A stretch of 17,322 nt of DNA from Rhodanobacter sp. UBA5168. Its GTDB lineage: Bacteria; Pseudomonadota; Gammaproteobacteria; Xanthomonadales; Rhodanobacteraceae. Under the pieces are notes generated by a model. It saw only the letters and a list, made by a program, of their open reading frames with translations, searched no databases and was not told the DNA's origin. The DNA lies in assembly GCA_002413455.1 (NCBI GenBank), contig DHXA01000045.1, forward strand, positions 8,672 to 25,993, in the 5' to 3' direction. Both the position numbers and the translations under genes were made by a program. The number at the start of each line of letters is the position of its first letter. The first letter of the stretch is position 1. This document shows positions 7,252 to 15,599 of the stretch, piece by piece.

Positions 7252-9372
7252 CTACAGGGCCAGCGCGAACTTCACCATGACCTGGCCCGCCTTGTAGCTG
7301 TGGTTGAACTGGTAATCGTAGGTGCTTTCCAGTGACCAGCGGTTGCCGCCGGCGATCAGCAAGCCAGCGCCCAGATCCGCCATATCCCGCCCCGATTTGA
7401 CGCCGGTGGTGGTGAATGACGGTCCGCCGCTGGCGAACGCTGCGGTATCGCTCATGGTTCGGCCGCTGAACGAATGCAGCCAGTTGGCATGTACCTCGGG
7501 GCGCACGGTCAGCGAACCGGACGTGGCCAGATCGCGGGCAAATTTCACGCCCAGGCCAGACTGCAGGAAATCGTACTTCTGCGCATCCATCCTGAGGTTG
7601 ACGGCGTTGCCGCCGAACTCGCTGTAGCCGGGCGTTTTCAGGCGGGTGTATTGGAGGGTGGCGGTCGGGGTGACGACCGAGCGCCCGTCGCCCACATAGA
7701 AGTGGTAGCCGGTGCCAGCGAACGCGGTGTATTGATGGCCGCTGTAGTCGGCCCGCGCCGTCTCGTCGATCCCCGGAAACATGACCCGGCGCGAACTCGA
7801 ATAGTCATCCAGTCCATAGACCAGGGCCGCGTTGACGAACCAGGGGCCCGGCGCATAACCGAGGTAGGCGGTTGCCTGATAGGAGCGGATGCTGCCGCGG
7901 CTCTCCGAGTCCAAACCATCGAGCGTGGAGCGGGCGGTCCTGACACCGACGCCGGCCGTGGTCGCCTGGCCGAGTGGAAAATCGAGACCGAGCATCGCGC
8001 CATAACTGTTGTCGGTATATCCCTCGTAGCCATGGTTGTCGCGCTGTGTGCCGGCAAAGCCGAATGCGGCTCCCCACACTTGCGGGCCTCGTTTGTCGGA
8101 GGTACAGCCTGCCGCATCGTCTCGGTGCTGCCTGTTCCGGTCATCGGGCTGATCGCTCGAGCTGCAGGGCAGCTGGGTGCTTTGCATATGCGACTCCCAC
8201 AACCCCTGGAACTGCTGGGTGGCGCGGTAGCCCGCCTGCGGCAAGGCGAGGCTGGCCGCACTGGGCTGCAGCTGCGCCAGGGCATCGGCGACGGCCGCCG
8301 CGTTGGGCAACAGTGTGATGGCCGTCAGCAGCGGCGCAGTGGCTGGCGCCAGCGGCAAGGCATCAATGACCGGGGCGATGATCGGTGCCGTTGGATTGCC
8401 GACCGGGGCCACGACCACTGCCAGCGGAACCTGGGTCGCGGTGAGCTGCACCAGGCCGTTCGTGGTGGGCGCCGCCGAGAACAGATAGCGCGTGGTGTTG
8501 CTGGTTGCGGTCACCGTGCTGCCATTGGTGCCGCTGGTGGCATCGACGATGTTGAACTGGCTGCCCACCGGAATCGGCCCGGTGACGGTCACGTGGACCT
8601 GCAGCGCGTTGCCGATGGCGGCTGCGCCGACCGGCACGATCTTGCCGTAGACCGTTGGGCTGAAGATCGTGGTGTTGATGGTGCCCGCCACCGGGATCGC
8701 GAATGCACCGGCCACGTTGAGGGTGTTGGTATCGAGCGTGTAGGCCGCCGCATTCGCCTGGCCGGTGATCAGCGCGTTGCCGCCGACCACGTTGATCTGC
8801 CTGAGCCCACTGGCAGCGCCCACGGCGCCATCCAGGATGCTGTTGCCGTTGAGCGTCAGCGTGCCGGTGCCGGCGCCGGCCGTATTGGTGATGGCGGCCT
8901 TGACGGTCTGGCCCGCGCCGACATTGATGAAGCCGTCACCGGCAAAATCCATCGTCGATCCGGTGTTGCTGGTAAAGCCGCCGTTGAAATTGACGGTGCC
9001 GGTACCGGCCAACGAGAACGTCGTCGCGTAGACCGGGCCATTGAAGGTCACCGTGCTGGCGTTGGTACCTGCGGAAATATCGAGGAACGTGTTGCCGGTG
9101 GTGCCGACGAATCCGCTCACCGTCGAGCTGTTGTTGAACAGGATGCTCGCCGTATTGGCAGCGTCGGTGGTGATCGCGCCGCCGGGGTCATTCCCCGTAT
9201 TGATGTCCTGGGCGCCTACGGTGAGCAGGCCGGGGCCTTGCGTGTCGACGCCGCTGGCCACGCCGACCGGGCTGACCACGCCCGGCAGTACGACCACTTC
9301 GCGGGCCACGGTCAGGGGCAGCCAGGCCAACATGGCCGTGCCGAGGAAAGGGATCAAGAGTGTTTTGTTCAT
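7252..9372 (-). CDS. Classical (type Va) autotransporter
   Basis: A 706-residue protein in three parts. A signal peptide runs to about residue 23 (LTVA). The passenger, about 24-390, is rich in Gly, Thr, Asn and Val with beta-helix-like strands (TVTFNGPVYATTFSLAGTG). A C-terminal autotransporter beta-domain starts near 431 (QVWGAAFGFAGTQRDNHGYE) with alternating amphipathic strands (SYQATAYLGYAPGPWFVNAA; YDYQFNHSYKAGQVMVKF). The passenger would be displayed outside the outer membrane. The linker before the barrel has two cysteines (403 and 423), which is uncommon in autotransporters. The last residues are KFALAL, ending in Leu rather than the usual aromatic residue. AGGA lies about 7 bases before the ATG. 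It is divergent from the ECF sigma/kinase operon and is a plausible target of it. The ligand is unknown; no protease triad was recognised. Confidence 0.9.
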   Translation of the reverse strand: MNKTLLIPFLGTAMLAWLPLTVAREVVVLPGVVSPVGVASGVDTQGPGLLTVGAQDINTGNDPGGAITTDAANTASILFNNSSTVSGFVGTTGNTFLDISAGTNASTVTFNGPVYATTFSLAGTGTVNFNGGFTSNTGSTMDFAGDGFINVGAGQTVKAAITNTAGAGTGTLTLNGNSILDGAVGAASGLRQINVVGGNALITGQANAAAYTLDTNTLNVAGAFAIPVAGTINTTIFSPTVYGKIVPVGAAAIGNALQVHVTVTGPIPVGSQFNIVDATSGTNGSTVTATSNTTRYLFSAAPTTNGLVQLTATQVPLAVVVAPVGNPTAPIIAPVIDALPLAPATAPLLTAITLLPNAAAVADALAQLQPSAASLALPQAGYRATQQFQGLWESHMQSTQLPCSSSDQPDDRNRQHRDDAAGCTSDKRGPQVWGAAFGFAGTQRDNHGYEGYTDNSYGAMLGLDFPLGQATTAGVGVRTARSTLDGLDSESRGSIRSYQATAYLGYAPGPWFVNAALVYGLDDYSSSRRVMFPGIDETARADYSGHQYTAFAGTGYHFYVGDGRSVVTPTATLQYTRLKTPGYSEFGGNAVNLRMDAQKYDFLQSGLGVKFARDLATSGSLTVRPEVHANWLHSFSGRTMSDTAAFASGGPSFTTTGVKSGRDMADLGAGLLIAGGNRWSLESTYDYQFNHSYKAGQVMVKFALAL

Positions 9373-9475
9373 GGGGTGTCCTGCAGGGTTGCGAACGAAG
9401 CTCGCGGCGGTGCTTGGCCCACTGGGTCAGCAGGTGCTCGGAACGCTCGTCAGTCCCCGTTTGGCGTATCACCCC

Positions 9476-9505
9476 GGAGGTAAACGTATGGGACTAGGGC
9501 ACTAA
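9476..9505 (+). other. Possible five-codon leader ORF with strong ribosome site
   Basis: GGAGG at 9476-9480 lies 7 bases before an ATG at 9488 that encodes only MGLGH before TAA. An intrinsic terminator starts 8 bases after the stop. The arrangement looks like a leader peptide with an attenuator on the strand of the downstream sigma factor gene, but it could be chance or the relic of a truncated gene. Confidence 0.3.
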
Positions 9506-9513
9506 ACATCTTT

Positions 9514-9538
9514 ACAGCGCCGATACCGGCGCTGTTTT
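9514..9538 (+). terminator. Intrinsic terminator, plus strand
   Basis: A perfect 9-base stem (ACAGCGCCG / CGGCGCTGT) with the 4-base loop ATAC is followed by TTT and CC; the run including the stem base is four T. No gene other than the five-codon ORF is seen upstream on this strand. It lies about 300 bases before the ECF sigma gene and would insulate it or act as an attenuator. Confidence 0.7.
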
Positions 9539-9841
9539 CCTGCAGAGGGTCTTCTGCATGATCGGAGGGGCTTGGGCGGTCCCGACGGATATCACCGCGT
9601 GTATCGATGAGTTGTGCGGCCGCGAACGGTCGCTGTCGGGACGAGAGACGTTGGTGCAACAGCGGCCAGTAGGCACCCGAGCGTGTGACGCGGGTGTGCA
9701 GGTCGATCTTGCACCGCTGTGGTGACCACCCCGCAGCGGGCCACATCGACCGGATGCGCTCCATGTGACGCACCCGCAAACCGCCGGAGGCGTACCATGC
9801 GGCCGTGGGGGAGGCCTGCATTTGCTTGGAGGTACTTCGCT
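9539..9841. promoter_or_regulatory. Upstream region of the ECF sigma/kinase operon
   Basis: About 300 bases between the terminator and the sigma factor start. Short ORFs exist on both strands, but none has a ribosome site with recognisable protein content. The promoter of the sigma-kinase operon should lie here, and the autotransporter promoter somewhere in 9373-9513; I cannot define either. Confidence 0.35.
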
Positions 9842-10372
9842 ATGTCCGATACACGGCAGGTGTCGGTCGATCATTCGGCAGAGGCCTTGTTCGTCACCGT
9901 TTACGCGCGCCTCAAGGCGATGGCCGCGCGGCAACTGGCCAGCCGCCGCAACGCCACCCTGGATACCACCGAGCTGGTGCACGAGTTGTACCTGCGCATG
10001 GGGCAGCGGCAGGCGTTGCAGTTCGAACATCCCGCCCAGTTTTTCAGCTACGCCGCACGCGCCATGCGCCACCTGTTGATCAATCGCGCGCGCGACCGCC
10101 TGCGCCTGTGCGCCGGCGGGCAATGGCAGCGCGTCACGCTGGACGATCGCGATCTGAAACTGGCGCTCGACACCGCCGAGCAGGCGCTGGCGCTGGATGC
10201 CGCGCTGAGCGATCTCGAGCAGACCGATGCACGCGCCGCGCAGGTCGTGGAGCTGCGTTTTTTCGCCGGTCTCAGCCTGGAGCAGATCGGCGAAACGCTG
10301 GGGCTGGCCCGGCGCACCATCGACCGCGACTGGCGCTTCGCGCGCGCCTTCATCAAGGCACGCATGGACTAG
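9842..10372 (+). CDS. ECF sigma factor (Sig-70_X6 type), kinase-linked
   Basis: A 176-residue ECF RNA polymerase sigma factor. Region 2 covers about residues 10-90 (TTELVHELYLRM; HPAQFFSYAARAMRHLLINRARDR). Region 4 follows at about 115-170 with an HTH (RAAQVVELRFFAGLSLEQIG, then ETLGLARRTIDRDWRFARAF). It resembles the ECF subfamily TIGR02999. Most ECF factors have an acidic DAED-like patch in region 2.2; here the site reads D41-T-T-E44. In the Vibrio EcfP/PknT system, a threonine in this part of an ECF factor is phosphorylated by a partner kinase to make the sigma competent for core polymerase. The kinase gene starts 85 bases downstream and no anti-sigma gene is present. GGAGG lies 9 bases before the chosen ATG; upstream in-frame starts lack such a site. 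Confidence 0.93.
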   Translation: MSDTRQVSVDHSAEALFVTVYARLKAMAARQLASRRNATLDTTELVHELYLRMGQRQALQFEHPAQFFSYAARAMRHLLINRARDRLRLCAGGQWQRVTLDDRDLKLALDTAEQALALDAALSDLEQTDARAAQVVELRFFAGLSLEQIGETLGLARRTIDRDWRFARAFIKARMD

Positions 10373-10457
10373 CAGGCGGCCCCTGTCGGAGGCGAGGTCG
10401 CCATTGGCGGGTATTCGGGGTTTATCGCAGGCAGGGCATTGTCGGGGAGAGTCTGTC

Positions 10458-13130
10458 GTGACATCTACACCGTCATTGCGCGAGTTGTTCGAGGCGGCAC
10501 TCCCCCTGCCTGCCGCCGCGCGTGCGCGCCTGCTGGCCGAGCGCTGCCCCGACCCGGTTCGGCGCGCGCAGATCGAGCGCATGCTGGCCGCCGACGCCAT
10601 CGAGGGCGAGTTGCTGTTCACCGGCGATGCCGCCCGCGCGGCGTGTGCGATCGGCGATGCCAGCGTCGCCGAAGCCTTGCCTGCCGGCAGCAGCATCGGT
10701 CCATTCGAACTGGTCGAGGTGCTTGGCGAGGGCGGTTCGTCCACGGTGTTTCGCGCGTTTCGCGACGCCGACGGCGTGCGCCAGGAGGTCGCCCTCAAGC
10801 TGCTGGCGCGTGGCCTGTACACCGCCGACGCGCAACGTCAGTTTCGCCGCGAACGCGAAGCGCTGGCACGCCTGCGGCATCCGGGCATTGCGCGCCTGAT
10901 CGAGGGCGGGATCACCGACGGCGGCCTCGCCTACATCGCGCTGGAGCTGGTCGATGGCCTGCCCATCACGCGCTACGCGCGCGGGCACAACCTGGATCTG
11001 CGCCAGCGGCTGGTGCTGTTCCTGATGGTCTGCCGTGCGGTCGAGACGGCGCATCGCGCGCTGATCGTGCATCGCGACCTGAAACCGTCCAACGTGCTGG
11101 TCACCGCCGAAGGCGACGTCAAGCTGCTCGATTTCGGTATCGCCAAACTGCTCGACGAGGATGCGACCGGCGCGATCCGCACCCAGCATCGCGTACTCAC
11201 GCCGGCGTATGCCGCGCCGGAGCAGTTCGCGCAGCAACCGATCACCGCGGCCACCGATGTGTATGCGCTGGGCATCCTGCTGGACGAGTTGATCACCGGC
11301 TGCCGGCGCGCCGCCGGCGATACCGGCACGCCTTCGTCGCAAATCACCCCGCTGTCCATCGCCACTGCTTATGGTCCGGCCCAGGCGCTGGCGTCGCTGA
11401 CCCCGATACGGCGCAAGCTGCGCGGCGACCTCGACAACATCGTGCTGAAGGCCACCGATACCGAGCCCGAGCGCCGCTACGCCTCGGCCGGTGCACTGGC
11501 CGAGGATATCGAGCGTCACCTGGACCGCCAGCCGGTGCTGGCGCATCCGCCGTCGCCCTGGTATCGCGCCGGCAAGTTCGTCGCGCGGCATCGCGGCGGG
11601 GTCGTCGTCACCGCGATGTTCATGGTGGCCATCCTCACCTCGCTGTCGATTGCCGTGTGGCAGGGCCAGGTGGCGCGTCACGAAGCGCAACGGGCCGATG
11701 CGATCCGGGATTTCGTGGTCGGCCTGCTGCGCAAGACCGCCCCCGACGTGCCGGCCAGCCAGCGCCCCGACGTGCCGACCCTGGTCTACACCGCCGCCGC
11801 CAGCCTGCCGCGGGAATTGCGCGACCAGCCGGACCTGCGCGCCGAGCTGCTCTACACGCTTGGCAACGTGCTGCGCGACATGGGCGACATGGAGCACTCC
11901 GAGGCGCTGCTGCGAGACGCCGAATCAGGCGCCGTATCGTTGCCGGAGTTTTCATCCGTGCGCATCGAGACGCAGATCGGTCTGGTGCGCACCCTGATCC
12001 GCCGGGACAACTACGCCGAGGCGGCGAAGCGCATCGCCCCGCTGCTGGCCATCCCGGCCCGGCGCCTTCCGGCGGATTCACCGCACGCGCAGCTGCTGAA
12101 GATCGCGATGGTCATCGCCGACGGCCGCGGCGACACGGACCAGGCCGTGACCTACGGGCGCGAGATGATCGGGGCTTATCGCGACGACTGCGCCGCGGGC
12201 CTGCGCTGCCACGATCTCGGCTTTGCCACCCACGACCTGGCCAGCGTGCTGCTCGACGCCGACCGCATCGCCGAAGCGCGCGTGCTGGCCGATGAAGCGC
12301 TGGCGCGCAAGCAGCACGATGCGACGCCGATGAGCCTCGCCAATACGCTGGAGCTGCAGTCGAAAATCGCGCTCTACCGCGGCGATCTCGATGCCGCCGA
12401 GGCGGATGCGCAAAAGGCCCGGGCGCTGGTGGACTCGCTGGGCAACAGCCTGCATCGCAAACCGCTGGAACCCGAATCGCAACGCATCGACGTGCTGCTG
12501 GCCCGGGAGAACGCCGGCGATGCGCTGGGGCTGGCAGCCACGCTCATGGACGAACAACGCGCACGCCAGGCGTCGCGCTGCCGCCTCGCCTGGAGCGAAC
12601 TGCAGCAGGCCCGTGCCCGGCTGCTGCTGCAGCAGCCGCAGGATGCCGCCGCCACCGCGGCGCGCTCGCTCGATGACGGTGCCGACTGCCACGACATGGA
12701 GCGCGAGGTCACCGTGGCGCTGGCCGGGCTGGAGCGCGGCCGCGCCCTGGCCGCGGCGGGCGATGCCGCCGGCGCCGAAGCGGCCTACGCGAAGGCGGCT
12801 GCGCGGAACGCACAGGTGCATGCCGACGATCCGCTGTCGTGGCCGCTGTACCTGGCCGGATCGATGCGCCTGGCCAGCGCACTCGGTCATGCCGATGCCG
12901 CCACGCATGACGCGCAATTGCTGCTGGCCGCGCTGGACCGCGCCAAGGCGCTGCCCAGTCATCCCTGGCGGCTGGAAGCCCAGCTCACCCTGGCCAGCGC
13001 CACGCCCGGTGCCGGCTCAGCCGTAACGATCGACTGGCCCGCGTTCGACGCCGCGCTGGGCCGGATCCGCGCCTGGCCCGTCGGCGCGCGGCTGGCGCAG
13101 TGGCGCGCCGCCACTCGCGGCCGTCCGTAA
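10458..13130 (+). CDS. Transmembrane Ser/Thr protein kinase with C-terminal TPR-like sensor
   Basis: An 890-residue Hanks-type kinase. A leader of about 80 residues precedes the kinase domain (about 80-355), which has all key elements: Gly loop GEGGSSTVF (90-98), Lys114 in VALKLL, HRDLKPSN (205-212) with catalytic Asp207, DFG (225-227) and APE (253-255). It should therefore be active. One membrane segment (about 381-402) is followed by some 490 Ala-rich helical residues like degenerate TPR repeats, predicted to be periplasmic and to act as sensor. The GTG at 10458 is chosen because GGGGAGA lies 7 bases upstream; the frame is open further back only through the sigma gene. It probably phosphorylates the sigma factor encoded just upstream. 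The signal is unknown. Confidence 0.92.
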   Translation: MTSTPSLRELFEAALPLPAAARARLLAERCPDPVRRAQIERMLAADAIEGELLFTGDAARAACAIGDASVAEALPAGSSIGPFELVEVLGEGGSSTVFRAFRDADGVRQEVALKLLARGLYTADAQRQFRREREALARLRHPGIARLIEGGITDGGLAYIALELVDGLPITRYARGHNLDLRQRLVLFLMVCRAVETAHRALIVHRDLKPSNVLVTAEGDVKLLDFGIAKLLDEDATGAIRTQHRVLTPAYAAPEQFAQQPITAATDVYALGILLDELITGCRRAAGDTGTPSSQITPLSIATAYGPAQALASLTPIRRKLRGDLDNIVLKATDTEPERRYASAGALAEDIERHLDRQPVLAHPPSPWYRAGKFVARHRGGVVVTAMFMVAILTSLSIAVWQGQVARHEAQRADAIRDFVVGLLRKTAPDVPASQRPDVPTLVYTAAASLPRELRDQPDLRAELLYTLGNVLRDMGDMEHSEALLRDAESGAVSLPEFSSVRIETQIGLVRTLIRRDNYAEAAKRIAPLLAIPARRLPADSPHAQLLKIAMVIADGRGDTDQAVTYGREMIGAYRDDCAAGLRCHDLGFATHDLASVLLDADRIAEARVLADEALARKQHDATPMSLANTLELQSKIALYRGDLDAAEADAQKARALVDSLGNSLHRKPLEPESQRIDVLLARENAGDALGLAATLMDEQRARQASRCRLAWSELQQARARLLLQQPQDAAATAARSLDDGADCHDMEREVTVALAGLERGRALAAAGDAAGAEAAYAKAAARNAQVHADDPLSWPLYLAGSMRLASALGHADAATHDAQLLLAALDRAKALPSHPWRLEAQLTLASATPGAGSAVTIDWPAFDAALGRIRAWPVGARLAQWRAATRGRP

Positions 13131-13311
13131 GCCGCAACGGACCAACCTCGCCCATATGCCGCCGCCGTCTGGCGGGATGCCCCCGCACGAGCGGCTATCG
13201 CGCCGAACCCGCCCATGTCGCAATTTGCCGCAGGGCGGTGTTCTCCGTCATGCCACGACCGCACAGGCCGGGGCAGGGGGCCGCATCAACCAGCCGTGGG
13301 GGCAAACCGCC

Positions 13312-14751
13312 ATGTTCGATCGCCGTATTTCCCGCTCCGCTACCTGTCAGCGACTGACCGCCACCATCGTGGCCCTGCTGCTGGCCGGCACCGGCGTCAC
13401 ACACGCCCAACAGGCCGACCGCCAGCCGCCGGGCAATCCGTTGACCACCGCCGATCTCTCGGGCTGGCTGCAAACCAGCGCGCCCAATGGCCGCATCGAC
13501 GCCAGCAATCCGTTCTTCCAGGGCCTCGGCAGCAACGGCCGCTCGTGCAACTCCTGCCACCGCCAGGCGCAAGGCTGGACGATCTCGCCCGACGAGCTGC
13601 GCCAGCGCTTCGCCCGGACCAACGGCGCCGATCCGATCTTCGCCCTGGTCGATGGCGCGGTGTCGCCGGTGGCGGATGTCTCCAACGTCTACGCACGCCG
13701 CAGCGCCTACGCCATGCTGCTCAGCCGTGGCTTGCTGCGCATCGGATTGCCGATACCGGCGAACGCGGAGTTTCGCCTGAGCAAGGTCGACGACCCCTAC
13801 GGCTACGCCAGCACGCGCGAGCTGTCGCTGTTCCGCCGGCCGCTGCCGTCGACCAACCTGGTCTGGCTCACCGCCGTGATGTGGGACGGCCGCGAAACCT
13901 TCGCGCCGTTCAAGCCGCCGATGGATGCGGGCATCGATCTGGAAAACCTGCGGGTCAGCCTCGCTTCGCAGGCGCGCCACGCCATCCTTGGCCACGAGCA
14001 GGCGGCTACCGCGCCCGGCGATGCCGTCATCGGGCAAATCGTGGACTTCGAAATGCACCTGTTCACCGCGCAGGTCGACGACAACACGGCAGGCCAGCTC
14101 AACAGCGACAACGCCATGGGCGGCGCCAACATCCTCGCCCAGCAACGCTTCTGGATCGGCATCAACGACACGCTCGGCAATGATCCCACCGGCGACGCGT
14201 TCGATGAAAAGTCCATGCGCCTGTTCGACGACTGGAACGATCCCACCGCGCAGTTTCGCCGCGACCCGCGTGGCCGCGCACGTGCCGCCATCGCCCGCGG
14301 CGAGCAGTTGTTCAACTCTATGCCGATCGCCATCAGCGGCGTGGCCGGGCTCAACGACGTGACCGGCCTGCCGGTGATCCACGGCAGCTGCAGCAGCTGC
14401 CACAACTCGCCCAACATCGGCAATCACTCGATGGCGCTGCCGATCAATATCGGCCTCGCCGACGCCAACCGGCGCACCGCGGACATGCCGCTGTACACCC
14501 TGACCAACCAGGCCACCGGCAAGGTCGTGCAAACCACCGATCCCGGCCTGGCCATGATCACCGGCAAATGGGCCGACATCGGCAAGTTCAAGGGCCCGAT
14601 CCTGCGCGGCGTGGCCGCGCGCGCACCATACTTCCACAACGGCTCGGCGGCCACCCTGGGCGACGTGATCGACTTCTACGACACCCGCTTCAACATCCAC
14701 ATGAGCGGGCAGCAGAAAAGCGATCTGGTGGCTTTTTTGTCGGCGCTGTAA
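13312..14751 (+). CDS. Diheme cytochrome c peroxidase/MauG-like periplasmic protein
   Basis: A 479-residue exported protein. A signal peptide (core LTATIVALLLAGTGV) is probably cut after Ala32 (THA-QQ). Two heme c motifs are present: C79-N-S-C-H83 and C360-S-S-C-H364. The spacing between hemes, about 280 residues, is wider than in classical bacterial cytochrome c peroxidases. Typical family elements are MWDGRETFAPF before the middle and GVAARAPYFHNGSAATLGDV near the end. Family members reduce peroxide or oxidise partner proteins or small molecules; the substrate here is unknown. The ATG at 13312 gives a proper signal peptide, with a G-rich ribosome site about 10 bases upstream. It follows the kinase gene after 181 bases and precedes mddA by 42 bases. 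Confidence 0.9.
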   Translation: MFDRRISRSATCQRLTATIVALLLAGTGVTHAQQADRQPPGNPLTTADLSGWLQTSAPNGRIDASNPFFQGLGSNGRSCNSCHRQAQGWTISPDELRQRFARTNGADPIFALVDGAVSPVADVSNVYARRSAYAMLLSRGLLRIGLPIPANAEFRLSKVDDPYGYASTRELSLFRRPLPSTNLVWLTAVMWDGRETFAPFKPPMDAGIDLENLRVSLASQARHAILGHEQAATAPGDAVIGQIVDFEMHLFTAQVDDNTAGQLNSDNAMGGANILAQQRFWIGINDTLGNDPTGDAFDEKSMRLFDDWNDPTAQFRRDPRGRARAAIARGEQLFNSMPIAISGVAGLNDVTGLPVIHGSCSSCHNSPNIGNHSMALPINIGLADANRRTADMPLYTLTNQATGKVVQTTDPGLAMITGKWADIGKFKGPILRGVAARAPYFHNGSAATLGDVIDFYDTRFNIHMSGQQKSDLVAFLSAL

Positions 14752-14793
14752 CGGTGTCGGTGCTTTACTTCCACAGAGTCCGAGGTGATCGAC

Positions 14794-15570
14794 ATGCGTG
14801 CGCTATTGACCCTCTGCTACGGCGTGCTCTGCTACGTCGTGTTCTTGCTGACGTTTCTCTACGCCATCGCTTTCGTGGGCGATTTTCCGGTGCCCCAGAC
14901 CGTGGACCGGCCGTCGCCCGCCCGGCCGGCGACGGCCGCGACATGGGTCATCGACTTCGCACTGCTCGGGATCTTCGCCGTGCAGCACAGCGGCATGGCT
15001 CGTCATGGCTTCAAGACGTGGCTGACGCGGATGCTGTCGCCGGCGATCGAGCGTAGTACCTACGTGTTGCTGTCCAGCCTGGCGTTGATCCTGCTGTTCT
15101 GGCAGTGGCGGCCGTTGCCGGGCACGGTCTGGCAGGTGGGGCCCGGCTGGGCTGCCATCGTGCTGTACGCATTGTTCGCCTTCGGCTGGCTGCTGGTGCT
15201 CACCGGCACCTTCGTCATCAATCATTTCGACCTGTTCGGCCTGCGCCAGGTGTGGCTATACGCGCGCGGGCAACCCTGCACGCCGCTGCCGTTCAAACAG
15301 CATTTCTTCTATCGCATCGTGCGGCATCCGCTGATGCTCGGCTTCCTCATCGCCTTCTGGGCCACTCCGCACATGAGCGTCGGCCATCTGCTGTTTGCCG
15401 TGGCCACCACGGGCTACATCCTGATCGCGGTGAAGTTCCTCGAAGAGCGCGACCTGATCGCCACGCACGGCGGCGACTATCGGCGCTATCAAGGTGAAGT
15501 GCCGATGCTGTGCCCATGGCCGCGACCCCACGGCAAGACGTCCAGGCCCACGGCGAAAATGGCGCATTGA
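14794..15570 (+). CDS. mddA: Methanethiol S-methyltransferase (MddA/NnrU-like membrane protein)
   Basis: A 258-residue polytopic membrane protein of the isoprenylcysteine methyltransferase/NnrU superfamily. Several hydrophobic segments (about 5-29, 52-66, 90-104, 118-142, 181-212) precede the conserved AdoMet-binding C-terminus, with RIVRHPLMLGFLIAFWATP (174-192) and EERDLIATHGGDYRRYQ (217-233). The motif NHFDLFGLRQVWLY is typical of MddA, which methylates methanethiol with S-adenosylmethionine to give dimethyl sulfide. GAGG lies 8 bases before the ATG at 14794; a GTG 9 bases earlier is less likely. It probably shares a transcript with the diheme cytochrome. The alternative is a general NnrU-type protein, but the FDLFGLRQ motif favours MddA. 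Confidence 0.88.
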   Translation: MRALLTLCYGVLCYVVFLLTFLYAIAFVGDFPVPQTVDRPSPARPATAATWVIDFALLGIFAVQHSGMARHGFKTWLTRMLSPAIERSTYVLLSSLALILLFWQWRPLPGTVWQVGPGWAAIVLYALFAFGWLLVLTGTFVINHFDLFGLRQVWLYARGQPCTPLPFKQHFFYRIVRHPLMLGFLIAFWATPHMSVGHLLFAVATTGYILIAVKFLEERDLIATHGGDYRRYQGEVPMLCPWPRPHGKTSRPTAKMAH

Positions 15571-15599
15571 GCGTGTCCATCCATCAGGATGTGGCTCGC

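Noticed and set aside
7474..9483. 669-codon ORF on the plus strand across the autotransporter gene
   Set aside because: It is antisense to a gene with clear signal peptide, passenger and barrel; its Arg/Gly/Ala-rich translation is the usual shadow of GC-rich coding DNA.
9512..10822. 436-codon minus-strand ORF over the sigma and kinase genes
   Set aside because: It overlaps two genes with unmistakable motifs and its own translation has Ser/Arg-rich shadow composition with no family signature.
10473..12962. Long minus-strand ORFs opposite the kinase gene
   Set aside because: Antisense shadows of the kinase frame; composition rich in Arg, Gln, Gly without domains.
13195..14700. 501-codon minus-strand ORF opposite the diheme cytochrome gene
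   Set aside because: The plus strand carries both heme motifs and a signal peptide; the antisense frame has Val/Asp/Gly-rich shadow composition.
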